Positions 18,257 to 25,975 of a stretch of DNA of 64,000 nucleotides are shown here, piece by piece. The stretch lies in the NCBI RefSeq assembly GCF_021290965.1, contig NZ_JAJOYT010000002.1, positions 62,001 through 126,000 of the forward strand, in the 5' to 3' direction. The notes beneath the pieces were generated by a model. The model worked only from the letters and a program-made list of their open reading frames with translations. It had not been told where the DNA came from and made no database searches. How positions within the stretch are numbered: the stretch's first letter is position 1; the number at the start of each line of letters is the position of its first letter. The DNA comes from Rheinheimera faecalis. GTDB lineage: Bacteria; Pseudomonadota; Gammaproteobacteria; Enterobacterales; Alteromonadaceae. The position numbers and the translations under genes were made by a program.

Positions 18257-20250
18257 CTGGTGAACTCGTTAAACCAGAAAATGGAATTATTCGGTTTTAA
18301 AATCCAGTGGTTTTCATTTGGGAAGTACACCAAACGTGCATCTAAGCCCTTGCCTTTATAGACACCATAAATTTCCAGCCCTTGAGTCACGGGCACACGG
18401 TAATCCTGCTCACCATGCATAATCAGCATAGGAGTGACAAACTTGTCAGCAAACAATGCTGGGTTCCACTGCTGCATAATCTCTAACCCGCTCCATGGCG
18501 AGCCACCATAGGCATGCACTCTGTGTGTGGTCGCGTCTGAGGCAAACTGTCCCATCAGGTTGTACACACCAGCATGATTAATCAGCGCTTTGTATCGTTC
18601 GGTATGACCAGCAATCCAGCTCACCAGATAACCACCATAACTGCCACCAGCCGCTGCTAAACGGGTGGAATCGATAAAACCACGCGACAGCATGTAATCC
18701 ACGGCAGCTTCACTGTCCATAAAAGGTTTAACCGGGTGTTCACCATGAATAGATTCAGCAAAAGCCTGACCAAAGCTGGTCGAGCCATGGAAGTTTGGTT
18801 GGATCACTACATAACCTGCTGCAGCAAAGACCTGTGAGTTCCAGCGGTAACTAAAGCTGTCACCCGAATAACTGTGTGGTCCACCGTGTAATACATTTAA
18901 CAAAGGCCATTTTTTGTTGGGGTCAAAGTTCGGCGGATAAGTAATATAAGCCTGCACCAGTTTGCCATCAGCACCTGCAAAGCTGACATCTTCAGTTTTG
19001 CCCCAACTAATGCTTTGTTGCAGTTCCTGATTTATCCTGCTGAGCTGTTTTAAGGTGCGTCCTTTATTATCCAGACTATAAATTTCCGGCATCTGCTTCA
19101 TGCTGTGCTGCACCAGATAAATTTGTTGCTGCTGGCCAATTTGCACCTGACTGATATCGGCCTGACGCAAAATTTGTTTCACCGGGCCGCCAGCTAAAGG
19201 CATGCTGTATAAAGCCGACTTTGCTTTGTCGGCGGCCTGGAAATACAAAGTACCGTTGTTGCCAAACTCCCAGTCATCGACTGAAATATCCCAATCCTGA
19301 GTCAGATTGGTTTTTTGCTGGGGTTTAAAATCAAAGCGGATCAGCTGGTTATTATCCGAGGTGAAAAAGGTACTGCGCTGTGCGCCATAGACCAGACTTT
19401 TACCATCAGGGCTGAATTTTGGGTTGCTGTCACTGGCCGGATTGTCTGCAGTGATATTGACAAACTGACCTGAACCGTCAGTTTTAATAATCAGAATATC
19501 GTGATTCAACTGATCAAAAGGTGGCGGGCTGGTCACTGCACTGACCGCAATCTGGCGGCCATCGACAGAGATATCAAATTCAGCATCCCCATTTAAGCTA
19601 AACCAGCGATCCCAGCCCGGCGTTAAGTCGGCAATTTCACCGGTATGAATATTGATACTGAATAAATGCGGATAGCTGTCATCGGTCAGCCAGTGATCCC
19701 AAAAGCGATAGACTCTGTCTTCTGTCACCCGTGCTGTGACTTTATTGTCTTTTTTCTGCTTTAGTTGCTCAGCTAAAGCCGCAAAGTCGCCATTAAAACC
19801 TTTAGGCACATTGGCCAGAAACAAAATACGCTGCCCATCCGGAAACCATTTCGGCTGCTGCACAGCAACAGGTAGTTTGGTTAAGGCTTTAGCTTCACCA
19901 CCCGTTAAAGGTAATAAAAACAATTGATTGGTTTCATTACCACGTTTGGATAAAAATACCAGCTGACGGCCATCAGGGCTCCAGGCTGGTGCAGTATCTG
20001 AATCCGGGTGCTGTGTTAAAGCCGTCAGTTGTTGAGTACGTAAATCCAGAATATGAATGTCGGCATTGCCTTTATCAGCAGCCAGATCATAACGGGTGAC
20101 AGTCAGTGCCAACTGCTGGCCACCAGGCGATAAGGTCATTGCACCGGGGCGTGCCACTTGCCATAAATGTTGGGCTGTTAAGGGTTCAGTTGCGGCCTGA
20201 GCAGCACCTGCCGCCACAACCATCATCAGGGCTGAAAGACTAAATTTCAT
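18217..20250 (-). CDS. S9 family peptidase (acylaminoacyl/dipeptidyl peptidase type)
   Basis: A secreted serine peptidase of the prolyl oligopeptidase family that trims short peptides. From the chosen start (20250, with AAAGGCGAG upstream) the 677-residue precursor has a clear Sec signal (residues 1-20). It continues with a WD40-like beta-propeller carrying repeated FSPDGK-type blades (to about 400) and an alpha/beta hydrolase domain. The catalytic triad is Ser537 (GGSYGG), Asp616 (GEQDYRVP) and His648 (NENHW). The neighbouring zapE gene overlaps its end, which suggests readthrough expression. Confidence 0.93.
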   Translation of the reverse strand: MKFSLSALMMVVAAGAAQAATEPLTAQHLWQVARPGAMTLSPGGQQLALTVTRYDLAADKGNADIHILDLRTQQLTALTQHPDSDTAPAWSPDGRQLVFLSKRGNETNQLFLLPLTGGEAKALTKLPVAVQQPKWFPDGQRILFLANVPKGFNGDFAALAEQLKQKKDNKVTARVTEDRVYRFWDHWLTDDSYPHLFSINIHTGEIADLTPGWDRWFSLNGDAEFDISVDGRQIAVSAVTSPPPFDQLNHDILIIKTDGSGQFVNITADNPASDSNPKFSPDGKSLVYGAQRSTFFTSDNNQLIRFDFKPQQKTNLTQDWDISVDDWEFGNNGTLYFQAADKAKSALYSMPLAGGPVKQILRQADISQVQIGQQQQIYLVQHSMKQMPEIYSLDNKGRTLKQLSRINQELQQSISWGKTEDVSFAGADGKLVQAYITYPPNFDPNKKWPLLNVLHGGPHSYSGDSFSYRWNSQVFAAAGYVVIQPNFHGSTSFGQAFAESIHGEHPVKPFMDSEAAVDYMLSRGFIDSTRLAAAGGSYGGYLVSWIAGHTERYKALINHAGVYNLMGQFASDATTHRVHAYGGSPWSGLEIMQQWNPALFADKFVTPMLIMHGEQDYRVPVTQGLEIYGVYKGKGLDARLVYFPNENHWILKPNNSIFWFNEFTSWLQRYVPAGPTD

Positions 20251-20355
20251 ACAGACTCGCCTTTGTTCAGTCAAAGCAATAAGTTGACGCTAGCATAGGC
20301 CAGTGGCGCTATAAATAAAACCCTGATGAACTGCATAAAACAAAGGATGAACCAT

Positions 20356-20428
20356 ATGGTTGCAACTAACAACAGTTTTTGCTTGATCTTTCGCTATTCG
20401 TCTTTTATATTAGTTGCAACTAACAACA
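20356..20428. promoter_or_regulatory. MarR promoter with two near-identical operators
   Basis: A 16-base sequence, GTTGCAACTAACAACA, occurs exactly twice (20359-20374 and 20413-20428). The second copy sits in a perfect 14-bp palindrome, TTAGTTGCAACTAA (20410-20423), and the first matches that palindrome at 12 of 14 positions. A promoter TTGATC (20383-20388), 17 bases, TATATT (20406-20411) lies between and abuts the second operator. Binding here would block transcription, so autorepression by the MarR protein is likely. Confidence 0.75.
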
Positions 20429-20429
20429 A

Positions 20430-20936
20430 ATGAGTGTCCGACTTATGTCACAACAGGATCCACAACTGCAGCAAGACGCCACAGCTTTATACGAGGCGGT
20501 GAACCAGTTAGTAAGATTTTACCAGTTTCGCGACCGCGATCTGATCTGTTGTCATGATGTGTCAGTGACTCAATGTTATGCGCTGGAATTTTTGACTGAG
20601 CATGGTTCTTTGCGGCTGCAGCAACTGGCAGAACTGATGCTGCTGGATAAAAGTACCAGCAGTCGGGTAGTGGATAGTCTGGTGAAAAAAGGTTACGTCA
20701 CCCGAATCCCAGACAGCGCTGACAGACGTGCAGTTGCTTTAACTGCAACTGCCGCCGGTGTGGCTTTGTATCAACAAATACGTGCAGGGCTGATAGCACA
20801 GGAAGAGCAATTGATTGCACATTTAACTCCTGAAGTACGCCAGGCCAGTATTGAAGTGATCCGCGCTTTAACAAAGCAAGTGAAGCAGCGTTGTGAACCT
20901 TCAAATTCTCTTTGTGTGGGAGCTGTTTGTTCATAA
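20430..20936 (+). CDS. MarR family regulator with clustered cysteines
   Basis: A 168-residue MarR-type winged-helix repressor (DNA-binding region about residues 55-115, including STSSRVVDSLVKKGYV). It has an unusual set of six cysteines: Cys40-Cys41 and Cys49 in the dimer/sensor region (ICCHDVSVTQC), and Cys155, Cys162 and Cys167 in the tail. Such vicinal thiols could sense a thiophilic metalloid or an oxidant. The ATG at 20430 lies at the edge of the palindromic operator; ATG 20445 is an alternative. It probably controls the cassette downstream, where a related half-operator precedes the first gene. Confidence 0.85.
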   Translation: MSVRLMSQQDPQLQQDATALYEAVNQLVRFYQFRDRDLICCHDVSVTQCYALEFLTEHGSLRLQQLAELMLLDKSTSSRVVDSLVKKGYVTRIPDSADRRAVALTATAAGVALYQQIRAGLIAQEEQLIAHLTPEVRQASIEVIRALTKQVKQRCEPSNSLCVGAVCS

Positions 20937-20951
20937 AAAAATTTACTTAAA

Positions 20952-20978
20952 TAGTTGTCAGTAGCAATAGTTGTTTGT
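20952..20978. promoter_or_regulatory. Candidate MarR operator ahead of the small Cys-rich gene
   Basis: TAGTTGTCAGTA (20952-20963) and ATAGTTGTTTGT (20967-20978) both resemble half or degenerate versions of the TAGTTGCAACTA operator upstream of the MarR gene. This supports common control of the regulator and the downstream cassette. It is a pattern match by eye only. Confidence 0.4.
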
Positions 20979-21050
20979 GGCAATTTAATCTGAACTTCAA
21001 ATCGGTTAATCAAAGACCGGACAACAGGGCTTAAGCCCCGGAGCTGTGAT

Positions 21051-21194
21051 ATGTGGAAACAAGAGTTGTTTAAAATTTTTGCCCAGTTATTAAGTTTTCA
21101 GGGCTACCAATGGCCAGTTGCAGAAAAACTGCGCGAGCCTGATCAGACCCACTCTAAGACAGAGTCCTGTTGTGCAGCTCCTTGTTGTGCCTGA
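21051..21194 (+). CDS. Small cysteine-tailed protein (paralogue family member 1)
   Basis: A 47-residue protein with no function that I recognise. A conserved N-terminal half (MWKQELFKIFAQLLSFQGYQ, residues 1-20) is followed by a polar linker and the tail CCAAPCCA with two cysteine pairs. The N-terminal half is shared with the products at 23082-23198 and 62601-62771. GGAG precedes the ATG at a normal distance, and its stop codon overlaps the ribosome binding site of the acetyltransferase gene, so it belongs to that operon. A thiol-based metalloid carrier or chaperone role is possible but is inference. Confidence 0.75.
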   Translation: MWKQELFKIFAQLLSFQGYQWPVAEKLREPDQTHSKTESCCAAPCCA

Positions 21195-21204
21195 GGAGTG
21201 ATCT

Positions 21205-21711
21205 ATGTTGATCCGCCTGTCACAAGCAAAGGATTTAGCAGCACTATGTCAGATTTATAATCAGGGCATTCGATCCGGCGCTGCGACTTTCGAAAGTCGT
21301 GAGCGTGAAATCGCAGAGCTGCAGAGCTGGCTGGAATCGTCTGAGCATTACCCGGTGCTGGTTCTGGAGTTGCAAGGACAAGTACAAGGCTTTGCAGCGC
21401 TAAGTGCCTACCGTAGCCGCGACTGTTACCGGGGCATAGCCGAATTTTCAATTTATCTGCACAGCGAGATACAAGGGAAAGGGTATGGCTTGCCGCTGTT
21501 ACAGGCCTTGCTGCAAAAAGCGCTACAGCTTGGATTCTGGAAAGTGTTATCCCGCATTTTTACCTTTAACAGTGCGAGTCGCTTTTTATGTCAAAAGGCG
21601 GGTTTTCGCGAAGTGGGTGTGTATGAAAAACATGCACAACTGAATGGGAAATGGCTGGATGTGGTGATTGTTGAATACCTGATCTCAGCTAATCAATCTG
21701 GAGAAATTTGA
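21205..21711 (+). CDS. ArsN1/phosphinothricin acetyltransferase-like GNAT enzyme
   Basis: A 168-residue GNAT acetyltransferase of the phosphinothricin/arsinothricin N-acetyltransferase type. Family marks are IYNQGIRSGAATFES near the start, the acetyl-CoA loop QGKGYG and RIFTFNSASRFLCQKAGFREVGVYEKH in the second half. Known relatives acetylate the amino group of glutamate-like toxic analogues; ArsN1 enzymes detoxify arsinothricin. GAGGAG precedes the ATG and comes from the end of the small Cys-rich gene. The stop overlaps the flavoprotein start (TGATG). The exact substrate here is unproven. Confidence 0.83.
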   Translation: MLIRLSQAKDLAALCQIYNQGIRSGAATFESREREIAELQSWLESSEHYPVLVLELQGQVQGFAALSAYRSRDCYRGIAEFSIYLHSEIQGKGYGLPLLQALLQKALQLGFWKVLSRIFTFNSASRFLCQKAGFREVGVYEKHAQLNGKWLDVVIVEYLISANQSGEI

Positions 21712-23039
21712 TGAGTATTCAAAAGATTACTGAAAGCTATCCTGTACTGGTATTAGGTGCTGGCCCGGTGGGGTTAGCTGCTGCAGCTCAACTAGCGAAA
21801 GCAGGCTTGTCCTTTTTAGTGCTGGAGCAGGCTGAGCAGGTAGCAGCACAAGTGCGCCAATGGGGCCATGTGAAAATGTTTTCGCCCTGGCGCTTTAATG
21901 TCGACCCGGCCAGTTCCGCCTTATTGGCAAAACAGGGCTGGCAGATACCTGAGCAGGATAGTTTCCCAACTGGTGCAGAGTTGGTGCAGCAGTATCTTGA
22001 ACCACTGGCAGCATTGCCACAAATTGCACCATACCTGCGTTTGTCACATCAGGTAAAAAGTATCAGCCGACTGGATACAGATCGGATGAAAAATCACAAC
22101 CGCACACGACAACCTTTTGTTGTTTTGCTGGATACTCCAACAGGGCCTCAGGAGTTATTGGCCGCTGCTGTAATTGACTGTACCGGTACTTATCAGAATC
22201 CTAATCCCGCCGGTAGTCACGGTTTAGTTGCTTTAGGAGAGGCGGAACATCAGACTCAAATTTTTTATGGCATTGTAAATAAAAATAAGGACAGCTCACG
22301 TTATGTTGGGCAAAGAGTATTAGTGTTAGGAGCCGGCCACTCGGCTTTTAATAGTTTACAAGAGCTGGTGGCAATAAAACGTCAGTATCCGGGTACTGAA
22401 ATTCATTGGGCTATACGAGGCACAAATCTGAGCAAAATCCTCGGAGGCGGGGCCAAAGATCAACTCAAAGAGCGTGGTGCATTGGGTTTATTAGTTGGAC
22501 AGTGGTTGCAGCAGGGACTGATCAGCTTGCACACTGAATTTCGTTTGCAGCAGCTCACAAAAACAACAGAAGGCCTGGTTTTATCCTCGGCGCATCATAC
22601 TTTGCCTGCTATTGATCAACTGGTGGTCAATACTGGTTTCAGGCCGGATTTCACTCCGCTGTCTGAAATCCGGCTGGGGCTGGATCCCGCCACTCAAAGC
22701 CCTGTAGCTTTGTCTTCCATGATAGATCCAAACGAGCATAGCTGCGGCACAGTGCGGCCTCATGGTTATCTGGAGCTAAGCCATCCTGAAGCTGATTTTT
22801 ATATAGCTGGTATGAAAAGTTATGGCCGCGCTCCAACCTTTTTATTACTGACTGGTTATGAACAGGTACGCTCTATAGCAGCAGCTTTGGCTGGTGATTT
22901 TGAGTCAGCTCAGAGGGTTGAGCTCAGCTTGCCTGAAACCGGAGTTTGCAACACAAATTTCGGCACTCCCAAAACGGCAAGTTGCGCGGACAGCACTTGT
23001 GCACCCAAACTTAAAATGAAAGTGGGCTGTTGTGGCTGA
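21711..23039 (+). CDS. FAD/NAD(P)-binding flavoprotein (ArsO-like) with cysteine-rich tail
   Basis: A 442-residue flavin-dependent monooxygenase-like protein. The first dinucleotide motif is GAGPVG (16-21) and the second GAGHSA (207-212), the two-Rossmann layout of flavin monooxygenases and of proteins labelled ArsO in arsenic loci. The final 30 residues carry five cysteines after Cys413 (Cys425, Cys430, Cys440, Cys441), ending GCCG. That is unusual for the enzyme core and echoes the tail of the small protein two genes upstream. The ATG at 21711 overlaps the acetyltransferase stop. Oxidation or reduction of an organoarsenical or thiol substrate is inference. Confidence 0.78.
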   Translation: MSIQKITESYPVLVLGAGPVGLAAAAQLAKAGLSFLVLEQAEQVAAQVRQWGHVKMFSPWRFNVDPASSALLAKQGWQIPEQDSFPTGAELVQQYLEPLAALPQIAPYLRLSHQVKSISRLDTDRMKNHNRTRQPFVVLLDTPTGPQELLAAAVIDCTGTYQNPNPAGSHGLVALGEAEHQTQIFYGIVNKNKDSSRYVGQRVLVLGAGHSAFNSLQELVAIKRQYPGTEIHWAIRGTNLSKILGGGAKDQLKERGALGLLVGQWLQQGLISLHTEFRLQQLTKTTEGLVLSSAHHTLPAIDQLVVNTGFRPDFTPLSEIRLGLDPATQSPVALSSMIDPNEHSCGTVRPHGYLELSHPEADFYIAGMKSYGRAPTFLLLTGYEQVRSIAAALAGDFESAQRVELSLPETGVCNTNFGTPKTASCADSTCAPKLKMKVGCCG

Positions 23040-23081
23040 AAAGCTATACTTAAAAAGCCTTAAGTAAAACCGGAGGTCGTT

Positions 23082-23198
23082 ATGTTTAGCCGTGAGTTTT
23101 GGCAAACCTTTGTGCAACTCCTGAGTTTTAATGGCTATATTCTGCCGGACGAGTTGCATCATTATCGCTCTGAAGAACCAATGAAACAGGATCAATAG
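23082..23198 (+). CDS. Small protein, paralogue family member 2 (no cysteine tail)
   Basis: A 38-residue protein beginning MFSREFWQTFVQLLSFNGYI, clearly related to the N-terminal half of the product at 21051. It shares the pattern M-aromatic, F, LLSF, GY, P. It lacks the paired cysteines and ends in a polar tail. CGGAGG lies six bases before the ATG. It follows the flavoprotein by 42 bases, a gap containing a small dyad (TACTTAA/TTAAGTA, 23047-23066). The stop codon is embedded in a terminator hairpin. The function is unknown, but position ties it to the cassette. Confidence 0.68.
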   Translation: MFSREFWQTFVQLLSFNGYILPDELHHYRSEEPMKQDQ

Positions 23199-23215
23199 GG
23201 AGCTGCATGCTCCCT
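23197..23215 (+). terminator. Terminator of the thiol-rich cassette
   Basis: A perfect 7-bp stem, AGGGAGC (23197-23203) and GCTCCCT (23209-23215), overlaps the stop codon of the small gene and is followed by GTTTCTT. It lies between convergent genes and could serve both. Confidence 0.65.
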
Positions 23216-23238
23216 GTTTCTTCTGCCGAATGCGTGGT

Positions 23239-24456
23239 TCAACAAGCCGCAATCAGTTCTGCTGATTGTGTTAAATAGAGTCTGATATGGAGCTTTTCTG
23301 GTTTTTCCTCCTGGTGCAGTTTTACACCGGACAGTTTGGCCAAATACTGGCTAAATACCCAAAAAGGTTCTGTGTGATTTTCTTCTGCTTTAATTTCTTT
23401 CTGCCATGGATACAACAAAATCCAGTTGATTTGCAGCTGAGTTCCTTGTTGTTCAGTGCTCAAGCTAAGTTCAGGTGTGCGGCTTAGGCTATGGTTCAGC
23501 AAATAGCAACTTAAAGCGCAGCACAATAATTCCAGCACTTGAGGGGGCAGTGAACAGCCCAGCAAAGGTGAAATAGTGGATGAAATCTTTGGAGAGGCTT
23601 TTAATAAAATCGAGGCATGGTAGGCGCCACGTTCTGCCAGATCAACCACTTTGCTTGTTTTCTGCGGCTGACCCTGCACAGCCGTCAGCTTTTCCAGCAT
23701 TCCTGATAATACTGCCCAACACAAGCTATGTTGTTTGAGTTGCTGCAGGGCTGGTTTAAGCAAAGGTAAGGTCAGTTTATGCTCAGGCTGCAGCAGCCTG
23801 CTGTACATTAGCTGTAACTGTTGTTGGCTCTGCTGCATTTGCTGCTGTAACATTTGCATTAAATTAGCCAATAAATCAGAAAGTTGAGGCAAGTTATAGT
23901 GAGATTGCTGTAACGACAGCATTAACTGATGGTTGTGATTTTTTTCTTGCTGCAACTGCTGTTGCAATTCAACGTTTTGATCAAACAACGCCAAATCGCC
24001 TTCAATGGCTTCTTTAAAGAGTTGCAGTAACTGAGTGTGCTGCTCATCCATAGGTCTGTTGAAGTAATCCAGAATACAAATGGTGCCAAACAGATGACCA
24101 TCGGGCCAATACAACGGGTAACCATGATAAAACACCAGACCCAAAGCTGCAGTAGGATTGTCATGCATTTCAGGTACTTGAGTCGCATCCGCTATATGCA
24201 AAGGTTTTTGCGTACGTAGCACATTGGCGCAATAGGAATTCAATTGCAGTGGCATGCTTTGACTGGCAAAAAACGGATGTTTGCCATTGCTGTTGGTCAC
24301 CTGCAATACCAGTTGGCTGCCATCCATCCTGTTGATCAAAGCACAAGGTACATCTGCCTGACGCGCTAATAAATCTATCATCAGTTGCCAGTGGCTAACA
24401 AAATGATCCAGTGTCAGCACCTGACCCCTTGGCGCAGGGGAAGCCGTAGTCTGCAT
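23239..24456 (-). CDS. GAF-domain protein with Gln-rich coiled coil
   Basis: A 405-residue cytoplasmic protein. Residues about 15-165 form a GAF domain of the type found before histidine kinases (segments such as PLHIADATQVPEMHDNP and GYPLYWPDGHLFGTICILD). A long Gln-rich coiled coil (about 170-240) and a C-terminal region follow. The C-terminal region has the length of a kinase core, but no phospho-accepting His box and no N/G1/G2 ATP-binding boxes can be seen. It is probably a degenerate kinase or a sensor-scaffold. The longer frame begins with TTG, so ATG 24456 is preferred. Confidence 0.75.
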   Translation of the reverse strand: MQTTASPAPRGQVLTLDHFVSHWQLMIDLLARQADVPCALINRMDGSQLVLQVTNSNGKHPFFASQSMPLQLNSYCANVLRTQKPLHIADATQVPEMHDNPTAALGLVFYHGYPLYWPDGHLFGTICILDYFNRPMDEQHTQLLQLFKEAIEGDLALFDQNVELQQQLQQEKNHNHQLMLSLQQSHYNLPQLSDLLANLMQMLQQQMQQSQQQLQLMYSRLLQPEHKLTLPLLKPALQQLKQHSLCWAVLSGMLEKLTAVQGQPQKTSKVVDLAERGAYHASILLKASPKISSTISPLLGCSLPPQVLELLCCALSCYLLNHSLSRTPELSLSTEQQGTQLQINWILLYPWQKEIKAEENHTEPFWVFSQYLAKLSGVKLHQEEKPEKLHIRLYLTQSAELIAAC

Positions 24457-24671
24457 GAAGATAACTCTGCTATCTGTTTGTTCTACTGAGTGTAAATGCA
24501 AATTCAGACTTTTGTCAGATGAAAATTGTTAACGCAATCATTGGGGCGAATCCTTAGTTTGAAAATTACAAAATGCCATAAGTCAGACTGATATCAACTA
24601 ACAGACGTAAAGACAGAGGCGTATAATCGCGCTCCGTTTTGTTCCCTCTTTGTTGTTTAAGGAAGTACCAG

Positions 24672-25310
24672 ATGTCTGATTTAATCAGTAAGTTAGAATG
24701 GCGTTATGCCACTAAAAAATTCGATCCTAGCCAGGTTGTTTCACAGGATAAAATCGATTTTATTCTGGAAGCTATCCGTTTAAGCGCTACGTCCAGTGGT
24801 TTACAGCCTTATGAAGTGCTGGTGATCACGAATAAAGCCATACGCGAGCAAATTAAGCCCCACGCCTGGAATCAGGGACAGATCACGGACAGTTCACACT
24901 TATTGGTGTTTGCGGCATGGGACAACTACACAGCTGAACGTATTAACAACATGTTTGATTTAACCAACGAAATCCGTGGTTTTAAAAACGAAGGTTGGGA
25001 AAACTACCGTGCTATGTTGCTGAATACTTACCCGCAACGTGACGCTGAAACCAATTATCAACATGCAGCCCGTCAGGCTTACATTGGTTTAGGTTCAGCT
25101 TTGATTGCTGCAGCCGAGCTGAAAGTTGACAGCACGCCTATGGAAGGTTTTGATCCGGTCAAAGTGGATGAAATTCTTGGCTTAAAAGAAAAGGGTTTAC
25201 GCTCAGTGTTGTTATTGCCTTTAGGCTACCGTGCTGATGAAGGCGACTGGCTGGTGAAGCTGCAAAAAATCCGTCGCAGCCGCGAGCAGTTTGTCACTGA
25301 AATTAATTAA
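24672..25310 (+). CDS. NAD(P)H-dependent nitroreductase family protein (NfsB-like)
   Basis: A 212-residue FMN-dependent nitroreductase-fold enzyme. The start DLISKLEWRYATKKFD, the FMN-binding segment RLSATSSGLQPYEVLVI and the C-terminal ARQAYIGLGSALIAAAEL and KGLRSVLLLPLGYR segments are typical of NfsB/dihydropteridine reductase-like proteins. These reduce nitroaromatics, quinones and flavins with NAD(P)H. The start at 24672 follows AAGGAAG; the longer frame upstream is unconserved. It is a single gene with its own terminator. Confidence 0.92.
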   Translation: MSDLISKLEWRYATKKFDPSQVVSQDKIDFILEAIRLSATSSGLQPYEVLVITNKAIREQIKPHAWNQGQITDSSHLLVFAAWDNYTAERINNMFDLTNEIRGFKNEGWENYRAMLLNTYPQRDAETNYQHAARQAYIGLGSALIAAAELKVDSTPMEGFDPVKVDEILGLKEKGLRSVLLLPLGYRADEGDWLVKLQKIRRSREQFVTEIN

Positions 25311-25322
25311 TTCTGTGTTTAT

Positions 25323-25348
25323 AGAAGGCCGTCACTGGCCTTCTTTCT
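25323..25348 (+). terminator. Nitroreductase gene terminator
   Basis: The stem AGAAGGCC (25323-25330) pairs with GGCCTTCT (25337-25344) around a 6-base loop. A short T run follows, 13 bases after the stop codon. Confidence 0.85.
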
Positions 25349-25483
25349 AACTATTGATACAAGGTCCTTCCCAACTCTGCTTTTCTAGTCATTTCATCCT
25401 CTTTTCTCTGTCTGACATCGTTGTCAACCTACTGTCATATTCATCAGTTATGGTTTGACTATAAATGTGAGTATGGGGGCTTT

Positions 25484-25975
25484 ATGTCGATCGTTGAAAA
25501 GCCGGAGCAGGATGTGCATCAGGCGTTAAAAAATGCTGCGCCTTTGGCCCGATATCTGGAGCGAAATGCCAGTAGTGCTGATGCCGCCGATATTTTTCAG
25601 GAGTCTATCGCCCGTGTGCTGGAACAGGCGAAACAGCGGCCTATTCTGAATCCTCTGGCTTATGCCTTCACTGTAGCCCGTCATATGCTGATGCGGTTAA
25701 AACCTGAGCAGGCCGAAGAGCCGGATCAAGTGCTGTGTCAAAGCGCCAACCCGGAAGAAATGGCCAGCATGCAGCAAACTGTGGATCTGTTTAGTCAGGC
25801 TTTAGCTGCTATGCCCACATTAAGGCGGCAAGTTTTTGTGTTATTCCGCATGGAAGGCAAAAGCCGCAGCGATATTGCTGCTTTACTGCAAATCAGCGAG
25901 GATGCAGTATCTAAACATGTCAGCAGGGCGCTGGCGGATATTCAGCGTCTGATCGATCAGCAGCGTGTTGTGTGA
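25484..25975 (+). CDS. ECF sigma factor (FecI-like)
   Basis: A 163-residue extracytoplasmic-function sigma factor with region 2 (about 25-80, including DIFQESIARVLEQ) and region 4 (about 105-155, including TLRRQVFVLFRMEGKSRSDIAALLQISEDAVSKHVSRAL as its HTH, here cited by position). The start at 25484 is preferred to a TTG at 25421. Together with the following FecR-like gene and receptor it forms a cell-surface signalling system, in which ligand binding at the outer membrane frees the sigma factor. The stop overlaps the FecR start (GTGA). Confidence 0.9.
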   Translation: MSIVEKPEQDVHQALKNAAPLARYLERNASSADAADIFQESIARVLEQAKQRPILNPLAYAFTVARHMLMRLKPEQAEEPDQVLCQSANPEEMASMQQTVDLFSQALAAMPTLRRQVFVLFRMEGKSRSDIAALLQISEDAVSKHVSRALADIQRLIDQQRVV

